From assembly GCF_013386115.1 (NCBI RefSeq), contig NZ_JACAOR010000011.1, forward strand, positions 434,001 through 498,000: a DNA stretch of 64,000 nucleotides, read 5' to 3'. Origin of the DNA: Pseudomonas gingeri (GTDB lineage Bacteria > Pseudomonadota > Gammaproteobacteria > Pseudomonadales > Pseudomonadaceae). Under the pieces are notes generated by a model. That model had not been told where the DNA came from, searched no databases, and saw only the letters and a program-made list of their open reading frames with translations. Shown here one piece after another: positions 37,521 through 45,615 of the stretch. The position numbers and the translations under genes were made by a program. Position 1 is the stretch's first letter. Every line of letters starts with the position of its first letter.

Positions 37521-37552
37521 AAAAAAGGCGACTCGGTGAGTCGCCTTTTTCA
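37521..37552. terminator. Bidirectional terminator between mlaA and the PilZ gene
   Basis: AAAAGGCGACTC-GGT-GAGTCGCCTTTT is a perfect stem flanked by A and T tracts on the two sides, serving the converging mlaA (plus) and PilZ (minus) genes. Confidence 0.92.
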
Positions 37553-37567
37553 TGGGGGTAATTGCGC

Positions 37568-37852
37568 TCAGCGCATTTTCAGGATGCGCAGGCCCAGTTT
37601 CTGATCGTTGGCCCACACCACCTCGGTTTCCGCCTCCAGGCCTTTGAGCGCCGGGTGATCGGAGTCGATGCGCACCGAAATCCGGTCGCCGGCGTTGAAC
37701 TGCCGGGGCGCCTCGACCTGCATGCCGGTGCTGGACAAGTCCAGGCACACCGCTGAAATCTCCAGGCCGGCGTGGATCAGCGTCACGTCGGCATCGACGC
37801 GCATCCGGATGTAATCACGCTTTTCACTGTAGTCACGATCGGTTTGGCTCAT
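37568..37852 (-). CDS. PilZ domain-containing c-di-GMP-binding protein
   Basis: This 94-residue cytosolic protein is a stand-alone PilZ domain. It carries the RxxxR box (KRDYIRMRV) and the (D/N)xSxxG box (LDLSSTGM) that together bind cyclic di-GMP. It converges on mlaA and lies upstream of, but divergent from, rssB. AAGGA precedes the ATG. The downstream partner of the signal is unknown. Confidence 0.9.
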   Translation of the reverse strand: MSQTDRDYSEKRDYIRMRVDADVTLIHAGLEISAVCLDLSSTGMQVEAPRQFNAGDRISVRIDSDHPALKGLEAETEVVWANDQKLGLRILKMR

Positions 37853-38256
37853 GGACTCTGTCCTTCGATTCCGTTGTGGTTTTCACACTTCTTATAACTC
37901 CCGGTGATTTGAGGTGTAAAGACCTCAAGCGACCATCGGCATGAGCTTGAAACGCCCGGCGGATGGGAGTACCGTCTGCGCCTTAGAAGGGCACCTCTGA
38001 TACCGATGCACCGGACGTGATCGTCCGACCGATCGAGACAGAGAGGCTGAGGCCTGTACGAGAATTCGCCGAGCGGCGATCAGGCAAGGCAAAAACAGGA
38101 GAGGACGTGGAGTTGGCTGCTGTCAATGAGCATTCCGGGCCTGTTTTTGACGCAGCATGATCGTCGTGCAGGCAGCTCTCGAGTGAATCCAGTAGTACGA
38201 GCCGGGCATAAAGCCTTGCCGTCTACGCCAACCTAATTCTGGCGCCGTTTGCCCAC
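37853..38256. other. Intergenic region between the PilZ gene and rssB
   Basis: These 404 bases hold no convincing gene. A hairpin TTGAGGT-loop-ACCTCAA lies at 37909-37928. Further on there are small dyads (GATCGTCCGACCGATC near 38018-38034) and a stretch that looks like a degenerate dispersed repeat, but no second copy is visible in the window. Promoters for both divergent genes must lie here. Confidence 0.4.
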
Positions 38257-39438
38257 ATGCAAAAAACCAGTGCCACGCTGCTGATAATTGATGACGACGA
38301 AGTAGTGCGCGCAAGCCTTGCGGCCTATTTGGAAGACAGCGGATTCAGCGTCCTGCAAGCCGGCAACGGCCTGCAGGGACTTCAGGTATTCGAGCAAGCA
38401 CAGCCCGACTTGGTGATCTGCGACCTGCGCATGCCCCAGATGGGTGGCCTCGAGCTCATTCGCCAGGTGACCGACCTCGCGCCGCAAACGCCGGTGATCG
38501 TGGTTTCGGGCGCGGGCGTCATGAACGATGCCGTCGAAGCGTTGCGCCTGGGTGCGGCGGACTACCTGATCAAGCCCCTCGAAGACCTCGCCGTCCTGGA
38601 GCACTCCGTGCGCCGGGCCCTGGACCGTGCGCGCCTGCTGCTGGAAAACCAGCGCTACCGGGAAAAGCTCGAGACCGCCAACCGCGAGCTCGAAGCCAGC
38701 CTCCATCTGTTGCAGGAAGACCAGAACGCCGGTCGCCAGGTCCAGATGAACATGCTGCCGGTCAGTCCCTGGAGCATCGACGACTTCAACTTCGCCCACC
38801 AGATCATTCCGTCCCTGTACCTGTCCGGCGATTTCGTCGACTACTTCCGGGTCGATGAGCGGCGTGTGGCGTTCTACCTGGCGGATGTCTCCGGCCATGG
38901 TGCGTCGTCGGCCTTTGTCACCGTGCTGTTGAAGTTCATGACCACGCGGTTGCTGTTCGAGTCCAAGCGCAACGGCACCTTGCCGGAATTCACCCCCTCG
39001 CAGGTGCTGGGCCATATCAACCGTGGCCTGATCAACTGCAAGCTGGGCAAGCACGTGACCATGGTGGGTGGCGTGATCGATGAAGAAACCGGGCTGTTGA
39101 CCTACAGCATCGGTGGTCATCTGCCGTTGCCGGTGTTGTACACCCCGGACAGCGTGCGTTACCTGGAAGGCCGTGGCCTGCCGGTGGGCCTGTTCAACGA
39201 GGCCACCTATGAAGACCACATTCTGGAACTGCCGCCGACATTTAGTCTTACACTGATGTCTGATGGCATTCTGGATCTTTTGCAGCAAGATACACTCAAA
39301 GAGAAAGAGGCTGCCTTGCCAGAATTGGTGAGAACAGCCGGCGGCAGCCTGGATGGCTTGCGCCAGGTTTTTGGATTGGCCACGCTAGGGGAGATGCCGG
39401 ATGATATCGCCTTGTTAGTGTTGAGCAGGAATCTTTGA
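38257..39438 (+). CDS. rssB: RssB-type response regulator with PP2C-like phosphatase domain
   Basis: The 393-residue cytosolic protein has an N-terminal receiver domain (LLIIDDDEVVRASL, phospho-acceptor D56 in VICDLRMP), a short coiled linker, and a C-terminal SpoIIE/PP2C phosphatase domain (FYLADVSGHGASSAF, TLMSDGILDL). In Pseudomonas, RssB acts with the STAS protein RssC, encoded next, to control RpoS. The gene order mlaA, PilZ, rssB, rssC matches the P. aeruginosa PA2800-PA2797 region as I remember it. The ribosome site is weak. The alternative family name HsbR fits the domains but not the neighbourhood. Confidence 0.85.
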   Translation: MQKTSATLLIIDDDEVVRASLAAYLEDSGFSVLQAGNGLQGLQVFEQAQPDLVICDLRMPQMGGLELIRQVTDLAPQTPVIVVSGAGVMNDAVEALRLGAADYLIKPLEDLAVLEHSVRRALDRARLLLENQRYREKLETANRELEASLHLLQEDQNAGRQVQMNMLPVSPWSIDDFNFAHQIIPSLYLSGDFVDYFRVDERRVAFYLADVSGHGASSAFVTVLLKFMTTRLLFESKRNGTLPEFTPSQVLGHINRGLINCKLGKHVTMVGGVIDEETGLLTYSIGGHLPLPVLYTPDSVRYLEGRGLPVGLFNEATYEDHILELPPTFSLTLMSDGILDLLQQDTLKEKEAALPELVRTAGGSLDGLRQVFGLATLGEMPDDIALLVLSRNL

Positions 39439-39920
39439 TGAGTACCGGTAGAATCCAGTTCGCCGAACAGGATGGCACCTTCGTTCTGAAGTTCGTTGGT
39501 GAAGTTCGCCTGACCCTGTGTTCAGCGTTGGATGCCACGATCGAGAAGATCTTCACGGCGCTGAATTTCACGGCGATCGTGATCGACCTGACCGAAACCC
39601 GCAGCATCGACAGCACCACCCTGGGCTTGCTGGCCAAGCTCTCGATCCTGTCGCGGCAGAAAGTGGGCCTGTTGCCGACCGTGGTGACCGTCCACGACGA
39701 CATCACCCGTCTGTTGCAGTCCATGGGTTTCGACCAGGTGTTCAACATCGTCAACCGCCCGATCCCGTGCCCGGAATGCCTGACCGACCTGCCTTCGCAG
39801 GACCAGTCGGAAGAAGTGGTGCGGGTCAAGGTGCTGGAAGCGCACAAGATCCTCATGGGCTTGAACGACTCCAACCGCGAAGCGTTTCACGACCTGGTGA
39901 ACGCGCTGGAGCGCAGTTGA
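39438..39920 (+). CDS. rssC: STAS-domain anti-sigma factor antagonist RssC
   Basis: The 160-residue protein is a STAS domain with the phosphorylatable Ser region DLTETRSIDSTTLGLLAKL (residues about 53-71) and a C-terminal extension containing a CPEC pair. In partner-switching systems the phosphatase (RssB here) dephosphorylates the STAS serine. Its ATG shares one base with the rssB stop (TGATG), so the two proteins are made together. A strong terminator follows. Confidence 0.85.
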   Translation: MSTGRIQFAEQDGTFVLKFVGEVRLTLCSALDATIEKIFTALNFTAIVIDLTETRSIDSTTLGLLAKLSILSRQKVGLLPTVVTVHDDITRLLQSMGFDQVFNIVNRPIPCPECLTDLPSQDQSEEVVRVKVLEAHKILMGLNDSNREAFHDLVNALERS

Positions 39921-39943
39921 GCGACTGACGCCACGAGCGTACA

Positions 39944-39980
39944 AAAAAGGGCGACATCCACCTGGATGTCGCCCTTTTTG
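39944..39980. terminator. Rho-independent terminator after rssC
   Basis: AAAAAGGGCGACATCCA and TGGATGTCGCCCTTTTT form a 17-pair perfect stem with a two-base loop. Its symmetry would let it act in both directions. Confidence 0.93.
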
Positions 39981-39999
39981 CGCTGCTCCCAAAACACCG

Positions 40000-40213
40000 C
40001 TGGCCCCTGTGAGCCGGGCTTACCCGCGAACAACAATAACGCAGTCCCTGTAGGAGCTGGCTTGCCAGCGAAGAACGATAATGCGGTCCCTGTAGGAGCC
40101 GGGCTTGCCCGCGAAGAACGATAACGCGGTCCCTGTGGAAGCTGGGCTTACCAGCGATAAACGATAACGCGGTCCTTGTGGGAGCTGGCTTGCCAGCGAA
40201 GAACGATGACACG
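40000..40213. repeat. Head-to-tail array of five REP-like units (about 43 bases each)
   Basis: Five related units start near 40000, 40044, 40086, 40129 and 40172. Each has the form GTCCCTGTAGGAGC(T/C)GG followed by CTTGCCAGCGAAGAACGATAA, with small changes. The core GAGCTGGCTTGCCAGC is the palindromic Pseudomonas REP motif. The array fills the gap between the rssC terminator and dusA. Confidence 0.9.
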
Positions 40214-40230
40214 GTCTATAGCCGGCCGCA

Positions 40231-41232
40231 TTACCGCCCCTCCAGCAACTCCCCAGCCTGATCCAGCAGAGCCAGTGGATCCTTGGTCTTGTGAATATCC
40301 ACCGACAGCAACTGCCGGAACCGCCGCGCCCCCGGAAACCCCGTGCCCAGCCCCAGCACATGACGGGTGATATGGTGCATCGCCCCACCGTCGGCGATAT
40401 GCGCCGCCACATAGGGCCGCAACTGCGCCAGCGCCTCGGCCCGGGAAAGCGCCGGCGCTTCACTGCCAAACAACTGCTGATCCACTTCCGCCAGCAGATA
40501 CGGGTTGTGATAAGCCTCACGGCCCAGCATCACCCCGTCAAACGTCTGCAGATGCTCGTGACACTGCTCCAGCGTCTTGATCCCGCCGTTGAGAACAATC
40601 TCCAGCTCCGGGAAATCCGCCTTCAACCGCGCGGCCACGTCATAGCGCAGCGGCGGAATATCCCGGTTCTCCTTGGGCGACAGGCCTTCGAGAATCGCAA
40701 TCCGCGCATGCACGGTAAAACTGCGGCAACCGGCATCGCGCACCTTGCCGACGAAGTCGCAGAGCTCTTCATAACTGTCCCGGCCATTGATGCCGATGCG
40801 GTGCTTGACCGTCACCGGAATCGACACCGCATCGCGCATTGCCTTCACACAATCGGCCACCAGCTCGGGATGTCCCATCAGACAGGCGCCGATCATATTG
40901 TTCTGCACCCGGTCGCTGGGGCAGCCGACATTGAGGTTCACCTCGTCATAACCGGCGTCCTCGGCCATGCGGGCACAGGCGGCCAGATCGGCCGGCACAC
41001 TGCCGCCCAGCTGCAACGCCAGCGGGTGCTCGGAAGCGTTGTAGCGCAGGAAACGCTCATGATCACCGTGCAGGATGGCGCCCGTGGTGACCATCTCGGT
41101 GTAGAGCAGGGTGTGCTTGGAAAGCAGGCGCAGGAAGAACCGGCAGTGGCGGTCCGTCCAGTCCATCATCGGGGCCACGCTGAAGCGTCGAGAGGGCTCG
41201 GAGCGGGTGGGGGTAACGTCGTTCAAGGGCAT
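40231..41232 (-). CDS. dusA: tRNA-dihydrouridine(20/20a) synthase DusA
   Basis: This 333-residue FMN enzyme reduces uridine at positions 20/20a of tRNA. It begins with the family hallmark SVAPMMDWTDRHCRFFLRLL, followed by LQLGGS, the catalytic-loop NLNVGCPSDRVQ with its cysteine, and VLNGGIKT. The first 25 codons and the upstream DNA are duplicated at 46456-46618, showing that this end was supplied by an integrated island while the original 5' end was displaced. The coding sequence is nevertheless intact. dusA is now read out of DNA at the island edge. Confidence 0.95.
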   Translation of the reverse strand: MPLNDVTPTRSEPSRRFSVAPMMDWTDRHCRFFLRLLSKHTLLYTEMVTTGAILHGDHERFLRYNASEHPLALQLGGSVPADLAACARMAEDAGYDEVNLNVGCPSDRVQNNMIGACLMGHPELVADCVKAMRDAVSIPVTVKHRIGINGRDSYEELCDFVGKVRDAGCRSFTVHARIAILEGLSPKENRDIPPLRYDVAARLKADFPELEIVLNGGIKTLEQCHEHLQTFDGVMLGREAYHNPYLLAEVDQQLFGSEAPALSRAEALAQLRPYVAAHIADGGAMHHITRHVLGLGTGFPGARRFRQLLSVDIHKTKDPLALLDQAGELLEGR

Positions 41233-41334
41233 GGAAAATCGGTCGCTGTGGGCGCAGCCGGCGCGAATGGGGCAGGGCGCGGGCTTGAGTGGCGTGGGGC
41301 TGAATGGGGTGGAGTTTATCAGGAAATGGAGTTG
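41156..41334. repeat. Left direct repeat (attL side): dusA 5' end and leader
   Basis: This segment starts GTCCAGTCCATCATCGG and matches 46456-46618 over about 170 bases, through the start codon and into non-coding DNA (GGGCTTGAGTGGCGTG...GGTGGAGTTTATCAG). Differences are scattered plus one short deletion in the other copy. The offset is exactly 5300 bases. Confidence 0.9.
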
Positions 41335-41372
41335 GCTGGCGGGGGAGGCGAGAGGGCTGGTCTTTGAAATAC

Positions 41373-41400
41373 AAAACGCCCGATGCGGTGCACCGGGCGC
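41373..41400 (-). terminator. Terminator after the 41418-41915 gene
   Basis: On the minus strand GCCCGG-loop-CGGGC is followed by GTTTTGT, 18 bases beyond the stop codon. Confidence 0.6.
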
Positions 41401-41417
41401 TGTGATGACAGATTCAG

Positions 41418-41915
41418 TTAACCAATCTGGATAATCGGCCCATCAGCTTGATTCGTCGTATTCGAAGGAAGAGGTCCGTAGATGAGTGAGACAAGGTTCA
41501 GGGTATTCGTGAAGGTTTCCTGGGCGCGTCCACTCGACACCGAGGTAGCCCACCGGACTTGGGAGTATCCACTGGAAGCAGGGGTGCACTTGCCTGTTTC
41601 ATTGGGCTGAATCGCTTCAACATTGAACTCCATGGTCTGTTCCCCGTTGAAAATACTGGGGTTCCACCACCGCACGTTCGCGATCACGTTGCTCGATGCA
41701 TCGCGAACGTCATCGAGGTGGATGATGAACTTCGCCGATTTAATGGGAAAGATCGTACTGTTGTGCAGTACTGGAGCGGAAGTATAGAGCTCTTGCCTGT
41801 TCTGGTTGATCTGCAATGCACCAGGCAGATCCAGAGTGATCTTGATGCCGTTCTGGTTGAAAAGGGTGAAGGTTTTAGCTGGGGTTTGGTCTTTGTTTGA
41901 GATTGCGTCAGACAT
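41418..41915 (-). CDS. Beta-rich protein of unknown function (165 aa), island cargo
   Basis: The product has no signal peptide and no membrane helix. It alternates short beta-strand-like stretches (FTLFNQNGIKITLDLPGAL, AKFIIHLDDVRD, VIANVRWWNPSIF) and ends in a hydrophobic tail (LVSLIYGPLPS...GPIIQIG). The layout resembles small jelly-roll or lectin-like folds, but I cannot assign a family. An AGGGA site precedes the ATG and a terminator follows, so it looks like a complete single gene. It lies next to the left repeat of the dusA island. Confidence 0.6.
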   Translation of the reverse strand: MSDAISNKDQTPAKTFTLFNQNGIKITLDLPGALQINQNRQELYTSAPVLHNSTIFPIKSAKFIIHLDDVRDASSNVIANVRWWNPSIFNGEQTMEFNVEAIQPNETGKCTPASSGYSQVRWATSVSSGRAQETFTNTLNLVSLIYGPLPSNTTNQADGPIIQIG

Positions 41916-42055
41916 TTTTTATTCCCTTTATCCATATGTGCTGAAATTCTGAGAAGAATTTTCCCTTTACGCGATTCCTAACCTTGGATCCGCGCTTTTA
42001 TTCTTAGTAGGAGCGATTCGCTCTGTCAATGTTTGTATTCGGGCTCTATGTGAAC

Positions 42056-42190
42056 GGGAAAAGGAGACGGATTTAATTTTAAGGAATATAAGCGGGAAAA
42101 GGGGACGGATTTAATTTTTATGAAAAAGGGGACGGATTTAATTTTTGGGTGAAAAAGGGGACTAGGAAAAAGGGGACGGATTTAATTTTT
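42056..42190 (+). repeat. Array of GGGGACGGATTTAATTTTT-type repeats upstream of the transposase
   Basis: Copies at 42056-42080, 42094-42119, 42122-42146, 42166-42190 and a truncated copy at 42151-42162 share GAAAAAGGGGACGGATTTAA followed by a T run. A weaker relative follows at about 42192-42212. They are direct repeats with irregular spacing in the 337-base gap before the transposase. Confidence 0.93.
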
Positions 42191-42252
42191 GAGGAAAAGA
42201 GGGCAGATCCTTTTCGACTTGCTACGCTGATATCTCCACGGAAGGAGGTTTC

Positions 42253-42948
42253 ATGCCAAGAATGGGACGTGTTGTCTTGCCAAACTACCCGCATCACATT
42301 GTTCAGCGAGGGCACAATCGTCAGGTTGTTTTTGCAGAAGCTGGCGATTTTCAGCGTTACTTGTATGACTTACGTGAGCTGAAAGCCGTATTCGGGGTCA
42401 AGGTCTATGCGTACTGCCTTATGGATAATCATGTGCATCTGTTGCTCGCTCCCGGTGAGTCGGTTGCTGGTCTCGGGCAGTTAATGAAGGCTTTGGCCGC
42501 ACGAATGACTCGCCATCGGAATAAGCTTGAAGGTCGTTCCGGAACGTTGTGGGAGGGGCGTTATAAATCAAGTCTCGTGCAATCAGATAACTATTTACTC
42601 GCATGCAGTCGCTATATTGAGCTAAATCCAGTTCGAGCAAGAATGGTTTCTCGGCCAGAGGATTATATCTGGTCAAGTTATCTATTACGTTCTAGTGAGC
42701 AGGCCTACGATAATTGGCTTGATACGGATCCTTGCTTTGAGGCCCTGGGTCACACCCTGGAGGATCGAAGGGTTAAATATCGGGATTTTGTAAATCAGGA
42801 AATTTCATCTGAAGAATTGACATTGATTCGAGAATCGTTACAGCGCGGGCAGTTGACTGGAAATACTCGCTTTGTTGATGAGATTGAGGCGGTTAAGGGC
42901 TTGCGGATAGAGCGACGTGGGCAGGGAAGGCCAGCGAAGCGTATATGA
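42253..42948 (+). CDS. RAYT-like Y1 (IS200/HUH) transposase
   Basis: The 231-residue protein carries the Y1/REP-associated tyrosine transposase signature: the N-terminal YPHHIVQRGHNRQVVF, the HUH metal motif DNHVHLLL (residues about 57-64), GTLWEGRYKSSLV, and the catalytic Tyr region YLLACSRYIELNPVRA. Enzymes of this class cut single-stranded DNA at hairpins and here probably act on the flanking GGGGACGGATTT repeats. It is preceded by an unusually strong GAAGGAGG ribosome site. It could be an active element or a domesticated RAYT gene. Confidence 0.9.
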   Translation: MPRMGRVVLPNYPHHIVQRGHNRQVVFAEAGDFQRYLYDLRELKAVFGVKVYAYCLMDNHVHLLLAPGESVAGLGQLMKALAARMTRHRNKLEGRSGTLWEGRYKSSLVQSDNYLLACSRYIELNPVRARMVSRPEDYIWSSYLLRSSEQAYDNWLDTDPCFEALGHTLEDRRVKYRDFVNQEISSEELTLIRESLQRGQLTGNTRFVDEIEAVKGLRIERRGQGRPAKRI

Positions 42949-42970
42949 AAATAAATCTGTCCCCTTAAAA
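42947..42970 (-). repeat. Inverted copy of the transposase-associated repeat
   Basis: Immediately after the transposase stop, GAAAATAAATCTGTCCCCTTAAAA is the reverse complement of a TTAAGGGGACAGATTTATTTTC variant of the upstream repeat. The transposase gene is therefore bracketed by the motif in opposite orientations. Confidence 0.9.
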
Positions 42971-43103
42971 TAGACTGGAACGCCCCGGCACCTGGGTGTA
43001 TTGGGGCATTCAGCCTGTTTCAAAAATTGTGAATGATTAAGAGTTAGGTCAGATGCCTGAGATCGATCATTCGCCCACCGGGGGGCGGCAGAAGGCGAGC
43101 ATT

Positions 43104-44750
43104 TTATGTTTTGGGTTCTGTGCCATCAGTTATTGCAGAAACGATGAATTCGTCGAGTTCCGCAAATGTCATGACCTTATAGTCTTCTATATAAAACTTA
43201 ATGATGGTGGGGTATCGAGTAACAAAAACAGGCACAACTTTGATCGAGTCAAGATTGTAGGGCTGGCCGTCAAATTCTTTTAGGCGAAAAATGGTAGGGG
43301 TGTTTTCTTTGATCCACTTAATTTTAGAGCGAAATTTTTCATCGTATTTTTTTTGTTTGAAATGATCCTTTTGTTGTTGGGAAAACCCTCTCGAGTCTAA
43401 GGCCGGTGCTCCAGCCTTGCACTCAACGACAAAAAGCACTTCTGATTTTTCATGGTAAGCAATTATGTCAATCTCGCCGCAGGGAAGGGGAATAGAATGC
43501 CCCTCTGGGGTTCTCCATTTTTTTAAACTTTGGATGCGCTTGAATTGACGAGCCTTAAAAATGTCAGCTATCACAGACTCAAATACATCTCGTCTCTGAT
43601 ACTGTTCAATCTTTTCCAAGGCACAGTTCAGAACCGGATAAGATTTTAAATCTTGACGCTGACCATTAGAGCACTTGTACATGAATGTATCGTACCACTC
43701 TCCCAGCATGAATATGTTGATTATGATGTGCCAGGTTGCTTGTTTTATATGCGGCTTTTTAGTTGCTGACTTTGGGTAGACTGCGCCAAGATGATTTAGG
43801 TTGTCAATTCTGACGCCAGCGAAATTTATCATTCGTATGGGGTCCTTTTTGTCAAGGAAGTCCCTGTCGATGGCTACTAACGAGTTAGGTGATAAGTTTA
43901 TAAAATCAAATATTTTGGCAACGGTTTCTTTCGGTATTCCACTTTCGTCTGATGCCCAGTCAATCATGTATCGACCTGGTAAAATTATTGTATAGCCAGA
44001 GGAGAGAATTGTTCGGCACATTGTGTCAATCAGTGCTTTTAGCTGAGCAATCGTGAAACCAAGCTCTTCCTGCATAGCCGTGCTAAGGGTCGACTCTACA
44101 AAAAGTTCTGTAGACTTAGCTCTTGCTGTTGTGAGTTTGCTCCATTCATTTCCTTCCTTCTTGAACATGTAGTTTGAACGGGCTGCAAGTGTGGGTTCTG
44201 CTGCGTCATCCAATAATGGGGTTAGCAAACCATGTTCGGTAGTTAAATCGAATTTGACGTGGCCGTAGACGTCAGGAAAGAAGTGGATAAGATTTGACCA
44301 TTCTGCGGAGCTTGCCGAAATGCTGAGCAAAGTAAAGGCTTCAGAAACCTCGTCGTACGTGGGTTTGGCACGACTTATGCTGTTTAAGTTTTTTTTAGAG
44401 AGAAGATACTCTATCGCATAGCGCCAACCAAACCTGCCAATAGGTGCAAGCTCTTTTGGAGATTCGAAATCCTCCCAAGGGGTGAGCTCCTGTTTGTAGA
44501 CAGCTGTCCACATAAAAGTCTGCTTGTAAGCTTCTAGTATCCAACTGGCTGGATGACGAGAGTTCAGCAGTTTATGCAGTTTCGCAATTGCTATCTCGTA
44601 AGCGAGATTTAAAATTGTCTTTGTTTGTTCCTCAGTTGGTGCGTCTTGCTGAAGCCGGAATTTGACTAGTTTAGCAATCTCGGAAATGACCGCGCTGTTG
44701 ATCTGTGCGACAGGCTCATCAATAGGGGTGTGCTGCTTGTTTATATCCAT
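43104..44750 (-). CDS. Putative PD-(D/E)XK nuclease-domain protein (548 aa), candidate defence effector
   Basis: Residues about 1-370 are a largely helical region I do not recognise. Residues about 385-470 show a restriction-endonuclease-like pattern: E391 in VFESVIADIF, D428 in GEIDIIAY, and E443/K445 in LFVVECKAG, as in Mrr/NERD/YraN-type nucleases. The C-terminal 70 residues are beta-rich. No signal peptide is present. It is the last gene of a three-gene minus-strand operon on the dusA island, 60 bases after the previous gene. Nuclease plus unknown sensor genes on an island is a typical defence layout, but the function is inference. Confidence 0.7.
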   Translation of the reverse strand: MDINKQHTPIDEPVAQINSAVISEIAKLVKFRLQQDAPTEEQTKTILNLAYEIAIAKLHKLLNSRHPASWILEAYKQTFMWTAVYKQELTPWEDFESPKELAPIGRFGWRYAIEYLLSKKNLNSISRAKPTYDEVSEAFTLLSISASSAEWSNLIHFFPDVYGHVKFDLTTEHGLLTPLLDDAAEPTLAARSNYMFKKEGNEWSKLTTARAKSTELFVESTLSTAMQEELGFTIAQLKALIDTMCRTILSSGYTIILPGRYMIDWASDESGIPKETVAKIFDFINLSPNSLVAIDRDFLDKKDPIRMINFAGVRIDNLNHLGAVYPKSATKKPHIKQATWHIIINIFMLGEWYDTFMYKCSNGQRQDLKSYPVLNCALEKIEQYQRRDVFESVIADIFKARQFKRIQSLKKWRTPEGHSIPLPCGEIDIIAYHEKSEVLFVVECKAGAPALDSRGFSQQQKDHFKQKKYDEKFRSKIKWIKENTPTIFRLKEFDGQPYNLDSIKVVPVFVTRYPTIIKFYIEDYKVMTFAELDEFIVSAITDGTEPKT

Positions 44751-44810
44751 ATTTCCCCGCCATTAACAAAATTAATAGTTTTCTTGGTTTTTATTCGTTT
44801 ACTTTAAATG

Positions 44811-45614
44811 CTATTCTGTTTGCCCGTTGTCGACGTCATCAATTGATGACCAATCATTGGACTGGTAGTCGGTGCTTGTTGCCTCTCGAAAGCTATCCTC
44901 AAATTTGCGGATTGAAACGAACAACTCGTCATCACCGAACGCCTTTGCTGTTAAGCAACAAGCCATGATGGCTCGGTACATATAATTCCAAAAATCAGCG
45001 CGATGCTCAGCTTGTCTTATAGTCCCGTGCATGCCTCGCATAAAAAATCCACGCGTAACTCCCCCATACATATCCATGATTTGAGGTGATGCCGCGTGGA
45101 CGTAGCCAGAATACGCCTTGCTGACAGTTCGAGAAATGTCCAGGTGCTTGCTGGAACCTTTTGCGCCATTCACACATCGATCCAAGTACGCGCGAATTTT
45201 TTTCCTCGAAACCATCCCCCTGTCCGTCGACGAAACGGACTGCTCAGAGGGATTAAATTCTTCTTGGAAAAAGTACTCCAAGTATTTCTCATGTGCTGGA
45301 GTTGACTCGCCGATTATTACCGAGAAAGCCAAGAACGAAATATCTTCGGTAATTTCATCGAGAATACGTTGTAGAGATGCCTGTTCTTGTACAAAACCCG
45401 CCTCCAGGAGCAGCCTTGCAGCATGAATACTGCTAACCATCCGTGCGAGCTTCTGCACCAACGCCTGATGTATCGTTTTCTCTACATACCGATAAATGAA
45501 TGAAACTCCAAATTGAACACGCTTGGGTGCAGGAACGCGCATTGAAAGTATATTAACTATGTGTTCCATATTATCTAACGCTTGTGCGTAATGTCTAGTC
45601 TCTGTCATTGACAA
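44811..45614 (-). CDS. Helical protein of unknown function (267 aa), middle gene of island operon
   Basis: The predicted all-helical cytosolic protein starts with TTG at 45614, five bases after an AAGGA that lies inside the end of the upstream gene; an in-frame ATG at 45608 is the alternative. It contains the stretches LLLEAGFVQEQASLQRILDE and YSGYVHAASPQIMDMYGG, which faintly resemble DUF5677-like proteins. An R-x6-H pattern (RYVEKTIH) is compatible with a HEPN-type motif, but that is weak. It follows the 71-residue gene by one base. Possibly the sensor or regulator of the operon. Confidence 0.6.
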   Translation of the reverse strand: MSMTETRHYAQALDNMEHIVNILSMRVPAPKRVQFGVSFIYRYVEKTIHQALVQKLARMVSSIHAARLLLEAGFVQEQASLQRILDEITEDISFLAFSVIIGESTPAHEKYLEYFFQEEFNPSEQSVSSTDRGMVSRKKIRAYLDRCVNGAKGSSKHLDISRTVSKAYSGYVHAASPQIMDMYGGVTRGFFMRGMHGTIRQAEHRADFWNYMYRAIMACCLTAKAFGDDELFVSIRKFEDSFREATSTDYQSNDWSSIDDVDNGQTE

Positions 45615-45615
45615 G

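Noticed and set aside
38257..39920. HsbR-HsbA pair of the HptB pathway
   Set aside because: Domains fit, but there is no hptB or flagellar gene nearby; mlaA, PilZ and dusA neighbours fit the rssB-rssC locus instead.
40000..40213. CRISPR-like array
   Set aside because: Units are directly abutting REP palindromes without unique spacers, and no cas genes are present.
42253..42948. A full insertion sequence of the IS3/IS5 type
   Set aside because: The protein has HUH/Y1 motifs rather than a DDE core, and no terminal inverted repeats with target duplication are seen.
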